The notes: generated by a model not told the origin, from the sequence alone. DNA of 64,000 bases from Gordius sp. MW1 (GCA_964036665.1 OZ038528.1:20261245-20325244), one strand, 5' to 3'. Shown: positions 34,363 to 46,619, numbered from the stretch's first letter. A program made the numbers and translations.

Positions 34363-34540
34363 GATGGGCGTAGCCAGGTTTTAAAATGGATATATAGATT
34401 TATTCAGTGACTAAGAATATGAGAAAGTTTTAAACCCTTGACCAAATATGTATTTTAAATAAGTGACTAGGGGTAATTCGAAATGTATATATTTAAACTA
34501 GTAATGCATTCCCCCCTTTCTTTACACCAGCTATGCCTAA
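34363..34540. mobile_element. degenerate GGGCGTAGCCAGG MITE
   Basis: Left end ATGGGCGTAGCCAGGTTTT, right end about ACCAGCTATGCCTA. The body is diverged and lacks the usual G-run. Confidence 0.45.
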
Positions 34541-34977
34541 TGTTTAATATTTAAATAAAAAATCTTTATCATTGCTAGCGTCAAGCTATGGAATAACATC
34601 CTCAGAACAGCCTATGCTATAACGCTAACGCCTTGTGATAGTGCGATATAGCGCTAGCGCTTTGAGTTACATTAGGCTATAGCTTTTGCGCATTGAAATG
34701 GTTAGTGTTAACAGCACTAGCACCTAGGCGATCACTAATATATGTTTTGTAAGCTTGATAACATAAAGTCAATAATTTAAAAACGGTTACACTGGATGAC
34801 GAACTGAAGTAACCACAGCTTACATTCCATTCGATGTGAATTTACGGGGAAGGTTGCTTAAACTTAGTCAATATGGATAACACAAATGTCAAAGGGGTGT
34901 CAAAAATAGGCCAATATGCTAATTAGAAAAACTTTCAAATCATTTCGGAAACCGGTTTAATAAAAGATCGCCACTAA

Positions 34978-35105
34978 ATGCCACGAAAGAAACCTTTAAG
35001 CTGCGGAGATGAAAATGAAGGCTGGAGTTTTGGGTACACAGACTTGGCCACAGGAGCAATGACTGCCAAGGGCAAATGGGGTATTTATCCTTTGGATGAC
35101 ATGAT
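34978..35105 (+). pseudogene. exon-like sequence broken by a hAT insertion
   Basis: An open segment starting at an ATG near 34978 reads GDENEGWSFGYTDLATG and, further on, GKWGIYPLDDM. It continues, after the hAT element and its target duplication, as six bases (ATACAA, 36670-36675) followed by GTAAAT, a good splice donor. The GW...G...TG...G.(F/Y)P pattern recalls an SH3-type domain, for example in MyTH4-FERM myosins, but this is weak. With the element present the frame reaches a stop inside the left terminus. It may be a pseudogene, a null allele, or a cassette exon no longer used. Confidence 0.45.
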
Positions 35106-36661
35106 TAGAGCTGTTAAGAGCTAGTTCATTTTGAACTAGCTCTTTGAACTAGTTCACTTAATTACCTTTCCAAAAGTTGAACTATGAACTTGAACTAGTT
35201 CGTTTTTTTTAAAGTTAAACTTGAACTTAAACAAGTTACTTTTTTAATATTCTGAACTTGAACCAATTTTAATGAACTAGTTAATCATAAAAATTATTAT
35301 TTAAAATGAATTTGTAAGCCGAGTTTGATGTTTTTATTAACAAGAATTACACACGATTGCAACGAATTTTTTGACATCAATCATAAAGTCACAATTGTAA
35401 AATGTAATTCAATTTCCAGTAGCTCTATGCCATCTCGTTAATCTAAATTTTTGCATGTATCATACACAATCATTTAGAAATAAACCTCTATTATAAAAGA
35501 TTTATTAAACACGCCTTTTTAATATTATAGAAAACAACAACAATCGGTTTTCATGGCAGTAGCCAAAAGGGGGCAGGGAGGGGCGGCTTCCCCCCCCCCT
35601 TTAAAAAATATGTTAAAATTTATTAAAATTACGGCTTAATATTCAAAAAATGATCATTTTTCCCCTCCTTAAATCATTAATGCCCCTCTTTAATTTGAAT
35701 GCTGGCTACCCCCATGGGTGTATAATTGTCAATAAGAATCATTTATATAATTAGTGTGATTTATATGCAAATAATTAAGAGGAAGAGTATAGAATTTTGA
35801 AGGCAATAAATTCAATATTGCCACTAGATGCAAAAAATGTTAACCCTCATACTTAAAAGGGTTGGATTCCCCAAATATCAGACGTGATAACTCCAATAAA
35901 AAAATCATTGAAAACTATATAAAACTGATGAATACCTCATTTGAGATATATAATAAATTACCCCATTTAAAACAAATTTTTATTAAATATAACCTTTGCA
36001 TATTCAATCAAGTGCTCCTGTTGAAAGACTGTTCAGTCTAGGAAAACTTCTCTTAGTGGATAAACTTTCATCTTTAATAAATGATAATTTTGAAAATAAT
36101 AAATTATTGAAGTTTACCATCTATTTCCTCCTTATTTCTATTATCAATTAAAATTATATATATTATAATGTTTGAAATGAAAAGTTTTACACGTATAATT
36201 CTTTTTCAAAATTATATAGCTAATTTAGTTTTGTATAAAAAAGCTTGTTGGTGTATGAAAAATGTTAACTGAATTAGATTTATAATGGACTATTTCCAAT
36301 TTAAAATAAACACTAATAAGTTTAAATAAACTCAATCATCAATAAAATTTTGATTCATAGAATTTTAAAATTGCTTATCGGATTCAGAACTGATTTATAT
36401 TTAGATAAAATGTTTTTCAAAAACCCCTCGGATCGAATTAAAATTCCAAAATATATTTTTTTAATGAACTGAACTATGAACTGAACTTCTAGTCCATTTT
36501 GTAAAATTTGAACTAAGAACTGAACTAGTTCTTTTTTTAAAAATGAATTTGAACTTGAACTAGTTACTTTTGAAAAAATCTGAACTTGAACTAATTTTCT
36601 TTTCCAAAATGAACTATGAACTTGAACTAGTTCATATTTAAGATGAACTTTAATAGCTCTA
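35106..36661 (+). mobile_element. hAT transposon with perfect 8-bp TSD
   Basis: The element starts TAGAGCTGTTAA and ends in the inverse of TAGAGCTATTAA. The target duplication GACATGAT is exact on both sides (35098-35105 and 36662-36669). GAACTTGAACTAGTTC-type sub-terminal repeats fill 35115-35290 and 36470-36650. At 36008-36110, plus strand, a C-terminal dimerisation motif reads SSAPVERLFSLGKLL and then NDNFENNKLLKF; the rest of the transposase is lost. A GCAGTAGCCA-type MITE (35552-35716) is nested inside. It inserted six bases before a candidate splice donor. Confidence 0.9.
35552..35716. mobile_element. CATGGCAGTAGCCA MITE nested in the hAT element
   Basis: Starts CATGGCAGTAGCCA and ends TGGCTACCCCCATG, with the family's C-run and GGGGCGGC core. 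I see no convincing target duplication. Confidence 0.7.
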
Positions 36662-36675
36662 GACATGATACAAGT

Positions 36676-37912
36676 AAATAGGCTAAGGTGACAATTAAAT
36701 AAAGCTAATTCTTCTATAACATGCGACTGTTACAGTTGAGAACTAGTTTATTTGATAGTAAGTTATATCTGATACAGTTGGAAAAACAACATGGCGAAAT
36801 GGAAAAAACTAAAACGATTAATTGTCTCGTTTGGGAATTGATATTAAAATATCAATATTAAAATACAATATTAACTATATAACATAAAATACAATATTCA
36901 AATATATAAAAACTATATAACATAAAATACAATATTCAAAGGGCAGTAAAATATGAATTATAACACAAAATTCAACTTATAATGAATATACTCAGAAATG
37001 TTCAATCCATTTTATAAGGTGGATTTATTAATAAAAGGATCTTAAATATTTCGGTCCGCTTGTGATCATTTTTGAGGAAGAAAATAATACGAAGGTATTT
37101 TAAAATAAAGGTATGATGAAGGAAAATTATTAAATTCGATGATAAAATTGATATAAAATGTTAACCGAGAGAATATTAGTTATAGAAAAATAGCGAATAA
37201 AAAGCTGGTAAAAATGGCAACAAAGCAATACCTTTTTGTTTAAACAATAAATAGCAATATATCGAGAAAGGTGTTGACAGTGGGAATGGTCAACACACAA
37301 GGTGAGGTAAAAGGTGGAATAGGAAGGAGTTTTAAATGTAATAATAAGCCATCTAATGGGCGTTGTTATAATTGTATATGTAAAAAATAGTAGTCGGTAA
37401 ATCGAATAATAGTGATTTTGCTAATAACAACGTAAGAGTAAATTATTTTTGGGGGGGGGGCAATAATTGGTTGCAGAGAATAGCTTTAAAAAAATAAATA
37501 CGGTAAATACTGTAACAGTTAGATTATTAAAAAATCTCTATAATATTGAAAGTAAACAATAGGTGGGGAGAAGGGGAACAAGAACGCATATAAAGATATA
37601 TGTAAATGAGTGGGTTTGTATTTTCAGAACTGACAGGGCTGGTCATTAATCTCTGGTTTGAGTCTGTCTATTTCTTAAATTGATGTAGCAATTTAACGAT
37701 TTTTATATTTACTTAGCCATTATTATAAGTATTCTTTGCGTTTCTTTGAGTCGCTAGCTTAGGTGATATAATGTAATTGATTGACTGCCTTTTTTTAAAA
37801 GCATGTGTTTTGAAAATGCCAAATTTAAATTTTTCCAATGCCAGTTTTTTTACTAAATCTCAAATTAGTAACGGTATGTTTATATTATTTTTGCCTCTGA
37901 TTTATTCAAAAG
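36676..37912. other. AT-rich region between the broken exon and the next gene
   Basis: It contains a short direct repeat (AACTATATAACATAAAATAC, 36870 and 36908), a G10 run at 37451, and an open stretch at 37816-37874 starting MPNLNFSNASFFTK that ends at a plausible donor (GTATGT). That last one might be an upstream exon of the next gene, but its phase does not fit the exon at 37913. Confidence 0.4.
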
Positions 37913-40405
37913 CTTACTTGTCCTAAATACACTCTTCCGAGTAGCACTAACTTGTGCCTTAGACTTAAAGTTTTTGAGGAATGTCAATGGACAAAGCCTC
38001 ATATAGCAAAATTACCATTGGATCTAAACCAAGATTTTACATTTGAAAAAGTAACTAAATCATTCTATTCTTTCTTTTCTTTTGCAAATCTTTAATATTT
38101 GCTTAGCCTATTTCATTTTTAATCAATTTTTTTCATGTTAGAATATTAATTGGGCCAACGGTGGTAATTTTCAAATGCTGAATGGTAAGATTCATTTTAT
38201 TAATTTTTATGAAATGGTAATTAATTAATCTGAAATATAATGTAGAAATTTATAGTGTATAATATTACAATTTAGTATTTTAATGTTTTAACGACTAGGA
38301 TATTTTGTTGCATTACTTTGGATACTTTGATAAAATTAAAAATCATAATTTGATTATCTTTATTATTAGGAATCAAGTTTGAAAGTGTCACGGATGTTTG
38401 CTTATAAAGTTAATAATCTTTAAATTAAATTGTTCATTTATTTTAACAAAGCCTTCAATTATTGTCTCTAATATTCTTTAGATGAGCCCATAATAATTGA
38501 ATTACTTCAGTTTTCAAACTCATCTAAAACAGCTTTAGTCATTGCTCAATACAGGACATATCTCTATAATTTTTTATTCCCCCTCCATCTTGCAGCAAAA
38601 TTTATGGCTAAAAAAGAAATTGAAATTGGCAACATCAATGACGTAGAAGAAAAAATGAAGCTATTAAAATCTTTTTACCCAGAACATTTTACACAATCAA
38701 TTTATTTAGAGAAAGGAGAATTTATGGTATCTAAATGAAAAATAAATTTATTTAACAATATTATTACAAATTAATGTTTTTGGTATAAAAATGCTTGCCT
38801 CAAAAACTTATCATTAGATATTACAAAGAATTATGTTTTGTACTTGGCAGAAAACCTATCCCAAACTTGTGATTGAAGTTTATGTAAATATTAAAGAAGG
38901 CCCTTCAAGTTATATAAATAATATGAAACCTACTCAAACATCGGCAAATACTGTTTCTTGTCAAAACAAAGCCCCGATTGTGAAAAGTATTTTAAGAAAT
39001 CCAACATCAAAACCATTGATTATTTTACAAAATTACAAAAAACCACCATTTGTTGTTCGTAAAGTATGTTTTATAATCTAATCTATTTTAATGTTATCCT
39101 ACTTTTATTCAAATTTTGATATGAAAAACATTATTTTTCACATTAATTTAGTTTGAAATAGGTATCTAATTACTTAATCTGAAATTAGCCTCACTCATTT
39201 ATACAAAAATGGGTTGTGTTTAAGTTAACAATTTTAACATTACTCTATCATTTAAGAACACATTTTAAATATCCCATTTAAATCTCTTGTATATCATTTG
39301 TTTTTTAGGTGTGATCATGGACGTAGCCAGAATTGGAATTAGAGGGGGGGGGCAATAATGATTTAGAAAGGGGCAAAATGATCATTTTTAGAAATTTTAG
39401 CCATAATCTTAATAAATTTCATCAAATTTTTGAATTTAGAGGGAGCAGCCGCCCTTCCCTGCCCCCCCCCCCCCCCACCATGAAAAAATTATCAAATTTT
39501 TGTTTAATATGTTTAGGTGCCTTCCAATATATTTTCCATTCAGGGATCCACTATAACAAACCAGAGTGAGCTTAAAAAAGATAAACGTTTGGAATTAAAT
39601 GGTATTACATCTCACCTTAATTACGTGAAAGGAAGAAGTAACCAAAAGACACCCAAAAGACAGTTATCGCTGAAATATCCCCCAACAAAATACAAGTTGG
39701 CATTAAAAAATAATATTAAGATAAATAAACTTTTTAAAAAGATTTTTTTAATTATTATAATTTATTAATTTTACATGACAACATGCACAACTAACAAGAT
39801 TACTACTAGAGGAGTGTTTTTAGGCATAGAAAATTCATAAAATTCTGAGTGATAAAGTTCAATTTTTACACAGATAACAAGAATTATTAAATAAAGCAAG
39901 GATTTTAAGTTTATAAACTAAATCAGTAGGTCACAAGGAATTTTGAGTAGATAATTTATAATTTAAACTTGTATGTCTCTCAAATGAGGAGACGTCTTTG
40001 AAACCTAAAATCAATTACATTTTTATTCTCATCATGATAAACTTTACTTTTAAATTACTATATTTTATATTATATATTATTGAAATTAAATATGATAACT
40101 TGTGAATACGATCAAACTACTCTTATAGCGGTTTATTTTAAAACTATGCAAGAAAGCCGTCGTTATCTCTCTTAACTACACAACCGGTGGGCCAATCTAG
40201 TGATAAATTTGAAGAAAAAACTACTTTGGAAAAGATTAAAGAATTAGAACCTACATTATCAGGTAACAAACCAAAAAAGATTTCGGAAGAAGAGCAAGAA
40301 CGAAATATGAATTGGAAAACGTTAAAAGAAATTCATTTGCGAAGGGGTAAATCAACAGGGTTTTCTAATTCAATGCTCAATAAAACATTCGATAATGCAT
40401 GGTAG
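37913..40405 (+). CDS. multi-exon gene of unknown function
   Basis: Successive open segments with splice-like borders and compatible phases: 37913-38050 (LTCPKYTLPSSTNLCLRL..., donor GTAACT); 38142-38184 (NINWANGGNFQMLN, donor GTAAGA); a short exon from 38370, end uncertain (38384 or 38393); a segment ending 38726 that starts at 38482 or 38511 (KTALVIAQYRTYLYNFLF, donor GTATCT); 38851-39063 (KTYPKLVIEVYVNIKEG, donor GTATGT); 39517-39768, lysine-rich, open to a stop. A last open segment at about 40150-40405 (GQSSDKFEEKTTLEKIKELE ... MLNKTFDNAW, stop) may be the true terminal exon. First exon not found. The C-terminal part is basic with PIVKSILRNP and KPPFVVRK. I do not recognise the family. 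Confidence 0.5.
39314..39483. mobile_element. CATGGACGTAGCCA MITE in an intron of the unknown gene
   Basis: Starts CATGGACGTAGCCAGAATT, has a G-run, GGGCAAAATGATCATTTTT and a long C-run ending ACCATG. It belongs to the hAT-type MITE family and lies between the segments ending 39063 and starting 39517. Confidence 0.65.
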
Positions 40406-41310
40406 TTTATGGTAGTAAAATTAAGTTTAATGCAGTCTAATCGTTAAGAATTGCGAAGTAAATGATATTGATATTTATTATTACAAATTTCAAACGAAAC
40501 TAAAATGTCGTATAGTAAAAAATTGAGCAAATAGGATTAACGTACCGAGCAAATTAAATTATATGAATAACTAGCTTTCCATAACAGTGAGATTCATGTT
40601 TTTAAATTTTTTTGGCAACGCTAAACTCATTTTTGTCAATAAAACATGTCATGGGCCGTAAGATCAAAATTGGTGGCTAATTAATTTTATAACATTTTTG
40701 GTCAATGATAATAAAAGCACGGTGTTTGTCAATTTGGGGCTTTGTGTTCTTTTTATTTTATAACCCCCAAAATGATATTCTGTTTATAACTTAATAAATA
40801 GGCAGTTACTAAAAATTTAAACGCATTTAGGATATTTACATTCTAACTTGAAAATATTTATTAGGATTGTGTCGGAATATTAAATTGAAAAAACAAATTT
40901 CAATATTAAGAGGTCTTAATAGATTGAACAAGTTCGAAGTCGTTCGTAACCTTTAATTGGATTTTTTCAAGCAATGTTAATTAATACATGTGTAGGGTTT
41001 ATATACCAACCATGCATGACCCCGCAAAAAGGCTATTTTTCTAATTGTTTTTTAAGAATTTCTGGTCTAAATGCATCATCAATTTTCACAAAACTAATAA
41101 TTTCGACAAGTTGTTACTAATTAAAAATATTTAATAATTCTGGTCCGACCTTTTAGAGGTTCCTTACCGAATGTATTCTTATCCTAATTTAAACCGCCGT
41201 ACAAATTTTATTAACAAAACCAACAATAATCCTAACAATATAATAAAGTAGCTTGATTCGTGTGAGTATATTGACCAAATAGTTATATAAAAACAAATAA
41301 TTTTTTTCCA
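40406..41310. other. AT-rich, nothing recognised
   Basis: No gene or repeat identified. Confidence 0.4.
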
Positions 41311-42326
41311 TACTGTCCTATATACGGATGTTTTATTATATACGAACGAATGTTTTATAAACGGATTCTCACAAATGTTAAGAATTCCCCCCCCCCCTTC
41401 TTTCTTTATACATTAATTGCAAATTCGTTTATAGTGAGATTACTTAGCATTGTCGGATACCCCTTTTGATCTTACACGCTTTAATTAATATAACTCGTAC
41501 ATATATGACATCTGCTGTATCCCATACCCTTCAAGAAAACCTCTTCCCACCCGAGTGTTGACCTCTAAGCACGGTCGTCAGACGTGAGTCTTTGACCGCA
41601 TTACGTTTTCACTTGTCCCTTGTTCGGGCGTACGGATCAAACTGTATATCTGGCTTGGTCTTTCAATTGGTCTTCTCGATTTGGTTTCATCATTGATCGT
41701 AACACTTGAAACGCACTTCCCCATCGAACTTGCTACGGGGGGGGGGGTTGTTGTAAGGTAACGTCACATTGATGGCTGTCGATGGACCAAGTATATCTGA
41801 GCGTCGTTGGGTTCGGGATACTCTAACCAATTGTTTTCGTTACCGCAACCCAGAGTAGGTTTTTTTTTGATTACCCCCATAGAGCGAGACAGAAACATCT
41901 TCGCCACTCCACGTCGTTCAAGCCGCTCCTCAATAAGAGCTGCTAGCCTCTCGACCAAAAAGTACGATACTTCCGTTAAATTATTGGTGACGTCGCTATA
42001 CCACACATTAGCTATCGGCGCCGACATAGGCACCAGCGACATCACTAAGTGTAAAAAATTGTCATCGGGCGTATCTCGCATAAAATGCAACTCCGCCTAC
42101 CATAAGATACAGCAGATGTTATTATGTACGAGTTATATCAATTAAAACGTATAAGATCAAAAGGGGTATCCGACAATGCTAAGGAATCTCACAATAAACG
42201 ACTTGCAATTAATGTATAAAGAAAGAAGGGGGGTGGGGGAAATTCTTAACATTTATACAATTAAATTGTGGGAGAATCCGTTTATAAAACATCCGTATAT
42301 AATAAACATCCTTATATACGACACAT
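41311..42326. mobile_element. DNA element with about 200-bp terminal inverted repeats
   Basis: The left arm (41311-41520) and right arm (42106-42326) are inverted copies: both hold TATATACGGATGTTTTATTA-like ends, TTTTATAAACGGATTCTC, a C-run or G-run, TTAGCATTGTCGGATACCCC and AGATCAAAAGGGGTAT in opposite senses. The 585-bp interior is richer in G+C and has overlapping open frames of 108 codons (minus, 42090-41764) and 112 codons (plus, 41807-42145). Neither matches a transposase I know. Long arms with a compact interior recall MULE-type or gene-capturing elements. Confidence 0.75.
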
Positions 42327-42363
42327 ACACTTTTGTAAATTATTTTAAATTTTTAGTTCTAGT

Positions 42364-42620
42364 TTGTTTTTAAGTCTGAGGGTGGAAAAACTCCCTCTTA
42401 CCCCCCCCCCCCAAATGAATTCTATTATTACCCTTAATGTTGATATAGACTATCAATCGCCCCCATCTTGTCACGACGACGCTTTTTGTGTAGTTTGCAA
42501 ACTGTATCGTAAATATACGCGAACTCCCTATTGGGGGCACAGACGATGTCGACACGCCCCTAGTCGAAGAGTAGATGCGAGGCCGCAGGTTCGATCCCCG
42601 GTCAAAACTTTTTTTAAATA
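42364..42620. repeat. tRNA-related repeat
   Basis: After a C13 run, a GC-richer segment ends in GCCGCAGGTTCGATCCCCGG (42583-42602), a good tRNA T-arm with B box. No complete cloverleaf could be drawn upstream, so a SINE or tRNA pseudogene 3' end is likelier than a tRNA gene. Confidence 0.45.
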
Positions 42621-42929
42621 GATTATTTGATTTAAATTTCTGATTGATTTTGGTTGTTGAAATTAGGAACTTTAATGGTATGTTGAAATGCATAGTTAAA
42701 TTGTTTAGGTTTTGTATGAGTTTTTTTAATTAGAGGTTGATATTACTGTATTAAATTGTAGTACTATAAATTCGATATTTGCATTTTAGGTTTCATGAAA
42801 TTTAAACTAGTAATTGTTTAAATTAGCTTTACTACTGTAATGTGTATTTTATGAGAATTTAATTTATAAAAATACTTTTAATTTTGTTTTCATATAATTT
42901 TCAAAGTTTGTATAAATTAGGAAAGGATT

Positions 42930-43130
42930 GAAAACCATGACAGCTTTAGCGTGTCAGCTCTTATTGAAAACGATTTTATGGAAAATGCTGATACTTTGAA
43001 GATTTCGAACAACGTTTCTTTAGTTTCGCAGTGAGTATAAAATGATGTTTTTCAAAAGCGAATTTACATTTAATATAAATATCCATAACCATAGACTATA
43101 ATGCAATAAACTGGCGCACAGCTGATACTA
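42930..43130 (-). repeat. dispersed repeat, inverted copy of 17455-17640
   Basis: GACAGCTTTAGCGTGTCAGC, AAAATGCTGATACTTTGAAG and ACGTTTCTTTAGTTTCGCAG are the inverse of segments at 17530-17625. Confidence 0.7.
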
Positions 43131-43189
43131 TTTAAGTAAGGGCTCTAGGCCGCCAGGGTGAGACTTATGTTAAGAAACTAAACCCTATT

Positions 43190-43690
43190 TAGTTTATGAA
43201 GAGAGGGCCCCATTTACGACGGGTGGTAACCGCGAATCCAATATTAATGATAACTCTAATTTATATGCCATCTAGGGCAATCTTAAAATTAGAGACTAAT
43301 TTTGGCTAATTTTTCTCTACCTCTTTTACCACGGTGACCTTAGAAAATAATAACAGACATATAGCGTTTTCGCTCTTATTGGAGCTCATCAATATGCTAT
43401 TAATTTTCTAGACACATAATTGAGATAGCTTTTTATAAGGTCAAATTAGATTGAGTTTACTTTTATGGTGGCTGAGGATAAAACTCCATAATCCCCATTA
43501 AGTTTTTAGAACGATTCCGGTTTAGGTATTATGAAGAGAGGGCCAAATTAACCACGGGTGATAACCGCGAATCGTAACTCTAATATATATATATACCATC
43601 AAAGGCAACCTTTAAAATAAAGACTAATTTGGCTAAACCCGTCGTAAATCGGGCCCTCTCTTTAAAAATACCCAAACCGGAATTGTTTTG
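43190..43690. mobile_element. GAGAGGGCC-type TIR elements, two overlapping copies
   Basis: The left end GATTCCGGTTTAGGTATTAT then GAAGAGAGGGCC (43515-43545) is the inverse of the right end, read as AATTCCGGTTTGGGTATTTT then AGAGAGGGCCC (43650-43690). A further left-type end lies at 43194-43240 (GAAGAGAGGGCCCC, ACGACGGGTGGTAACCGCG). This suggests either one element with a nested relative or a tandem pair. No coding sequence. Confidence 0.65.
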
Positions 43691-44990
43691 AACCCTTATT
43701 TTAATATTACATTAAAGCCTATTCAATTTGTTGAACAATAATTAAATGTTAAACTTGCTTATTGTAAGATAATCCTTTAATGTTCTCATTTTTGGTTCTT
43801 CCATAACTTCTGCAATTTTTACTGCACAAGTGCGCATATTCTCACGTATATTTGCAACGTAAAATATTTATTAAATGTTAATGCAAAAATCAGCTGCTCG
43901 CTAGTCAATTAGATTATATTATATATATAACCCCAGAATACCTACGCCTGCCATGCAAAGAATCCAATTGCATCAAATGATGGATGAAATAGAGAAGAGG
44001 ATTTTATGATAAATTATATCAATTTTATCTAGTTTTTATTGTACCCTATCTAATTGTATCAATTGTAAGTTAGATCTTAGTTATAGATTATTTATTTGAT
44101 TGTATCAACTTTGTTTTATAAATTTCATATGGAGATTTCTACTATAATATATTTGAGGTTGAAGGGCTATAACATAGAGTGCAGGAGGACAAAAATAAAT
44201 TTAATTATAGGAACAACCAAAAGTACTTTTTGTCATCAACTTGCTTAAAAATTCAAATTAGAATTTCAATGAGAAAGTATAATTCATTTAGTTTGGTGTA
44301 CAACATCAATTTTCATGGCAAGAGACAACCAAGGACTGCTATCGCTTTTGTCAGCAACTTTTCACTTGTTAAAATTTATTGTTGTGCAGGTTATCATATT
44401 TTTTAATATTATTAAAATTATATGTGCTAAAGAAGTTTCATGCCTTGTTTATTTAATGATATTAACTAATGAACGCCATGACTATATGCTTATTTTGCGT
44501 CAATGTTTAAAATTTTAAGCTCCCTGGAGCCGATACTTTGACTACTCTATAGTGTGGATTAATCTCTACATATCTTTAAAGCAAAAAATGTGTCTATTTA
44601 AATATTTAGACGGCACCTCAATATCAACAAACCTCTAGTTAAAACCATAGCAAATTCTAGACAAGAATATATTTCGCATTTTAATCAAATTACTGGATTG
44701 CATTTAGTGTTTATTATTAATCTTTTCTTTATAATTAGTTATAGTACGTGTTTAACTATTATTTGCCTTTTTTAAAATTAAATCTCATTAATTTTAATCG
44801 TTAGATTGCGTTTAACACAATTTTTATAAGTGTGTTGGTAATTTTTAGCTGCGAATACAATGTTATCTTTGTTCAAAAATATGCAGGAAACAAGATTAAG
44901 CATTTTTATTGATACTTGTCTGATTAATTGGTTGACATTGTTGCTGTCGACAGTATTTTCTAGGTATAAATTGTGGCCTAGAGGAGGTAG
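43691..44990. other. AT-rich, nothing firmly recognised
   Basis: Open frames of about 70 codons overlap at 44179-44520 but show no motif or convincing splice pattern. Confidence 0.4.
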
Positions 44991-45485
44991 AGTGAATGTA
45001 GTGCGATAGGGTTTAAGGTGTTTTGCACGTGGCGGTCGCACACAGTAAGGTTTTGCAATCGAAGGAATGGTAGGAGTGACAACGGAACAAAGGAAAGGAA
45101 TATGGGTAACAATTATAATGTAAGGGTAGGCAGATATGGTTCGAATTATTATAGAATGATGGACGCGGACAATAATATGAGAGGGACAACAACGGCAGGC
45201 TCCATGACAGAGGTAATAACATTACATGTAGATGCGGCTTGCCATCGACGTTGGAAAGTCACACGATAGCAAAGGGCGGACTAAAGGTCGGTCGTCTTGA
45301 TTACCATTTTCCACAAATTAACTTTAATTTAGGACGCTCCTTTCCCCAATTATAATTTGATACACCACTGCCTAGAGCGAAAATATGGGTGGACGGTACG
45401 CTTGTTTGTCTTTTATTAGATTTGGGGGCTTGCATTCCTTTATTTTCTCTTAAGCTGTTTAGAACATATATTTCGATAAAAAACT
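44991..45485 (+). pseudogene. LTR-retrotransposon gag-pol relic
   Basis: A CCHC zinc-knuckle-like motif is at 45017-45061 (FCTWRSHTVRFCNRR, first cysteine replaced). About 300 bases on, at 45376-45450, an aspartic-protease-like segment reads WVDGTLVCLLLDLGA, where the active-site consensus would be DTGA or DSGA. Knuckle followed by protease is the order in Gypsy-like and related retroelements. Stops follow and no reverse transcriptase or LTR pair is visible. Confidence 0.6.
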
Positions 45486-46619
45486 TTTCCGTTCTTTTAT
45501 GAATATGCGCCAGTTAGATAGTATAACAAAAGCATTATTGGGAAGATCTGACGTGGAAGTGGCAATGCGCGGTTTAGAGTAGAGACTGCCTATGCATTTA
45601 ACGATCACCTATATTAGCCCATTAATGGGTTGGAATTGGTTAAAGGTGATAGGTTCACAGGTTAATTAATTCGGTATTTGTGACAGTGTGGTATTTTTAA
45701 CCCCTGATTGTGTAATGGCCCGTAACGTGAATGTTAGTCTCTAGGTAAGCTCAAATTTTAAATATTGAGCTACCCGTGAGTTCCGAAACGACGACGTTAA
45801 GCGTCGTGTCGCCTTTGGGTGGTTTGATTTGTTTTGCGCACGTTGGTTAAGCGGTATAATTTGGTCTAGGATGTTTGAAAGGTTACGCTTTTAGAGTTTT
45901 ACTTAAGGGTGGGGACTTCCCATATTTCGCCCGAGTAGATGCATTTAATTAATATGGCTAGGAGGTAAACTCGGGTCTTCGTGGCTGGACAGACCAAGGA
46001 ATAATTACGCCGATAGATTATAGTGAGTGACCGATAAAAATAATCAAAATCTACATCTAAATTATACTGAAGAATTAAGAACAAAATATATAAACATTAG
46101 ATTGCTGGTTAATTGTAATCCCCATTTCTCGCCATCTGTTTTCATTGTGGCTTTCAAACTCACGTTAGGTGAGAGGGATGGAACATTTACATTCAATGTA
46201 AGGGATGTAATTGCAGTGAGAGGGGAGGGAGGAATGCAAGGAATGAAATATATAGTACGTCCAGTGAGGAGATTTAATATCAGCGAGAGGAGAGGGAAGA
46301 GTTTGAGCTTGATGCAGACCCTGACATATTTAAACGATATGTATATGTTAAAGATATTCTTAAGAATCATGTAAATAAAAACTACTTATCTAAATATTGA
46401 ATTAGCTTATATACTATTTATAAATTTTTAAAGGACGTGAAACACATTAATTTTAGACGCCGCGTTGAGATATTTATGGTGAATGAGTAAAGAGTGTAAG
46501 GTATTATTATTTTCGTAGTTAATTTGATGAAGATTAAATAGTTATAAGTTAATATAAAAGACTTAATAAAAAAACACGCCTTTGTTTATACTTTATGATA
46601 CACACACAAAAATCTCAAC
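45486..46619. other. downstream of the retroelement relic, unassigned
   Basis: Overlapping frames (plus 46027-46374, minus 46370-46062) may be retroelement remains. A hairpin CGACGTTAAGCGTCG lies near 45792. Confidence 0.35.

Noticed and set aside
36355-36666. 103-codon minus-strand frame rich in LVQ
   Set aside because: Translation of the GAACTTGAACTAGTTC sub-terminal repeats of the hAT element.
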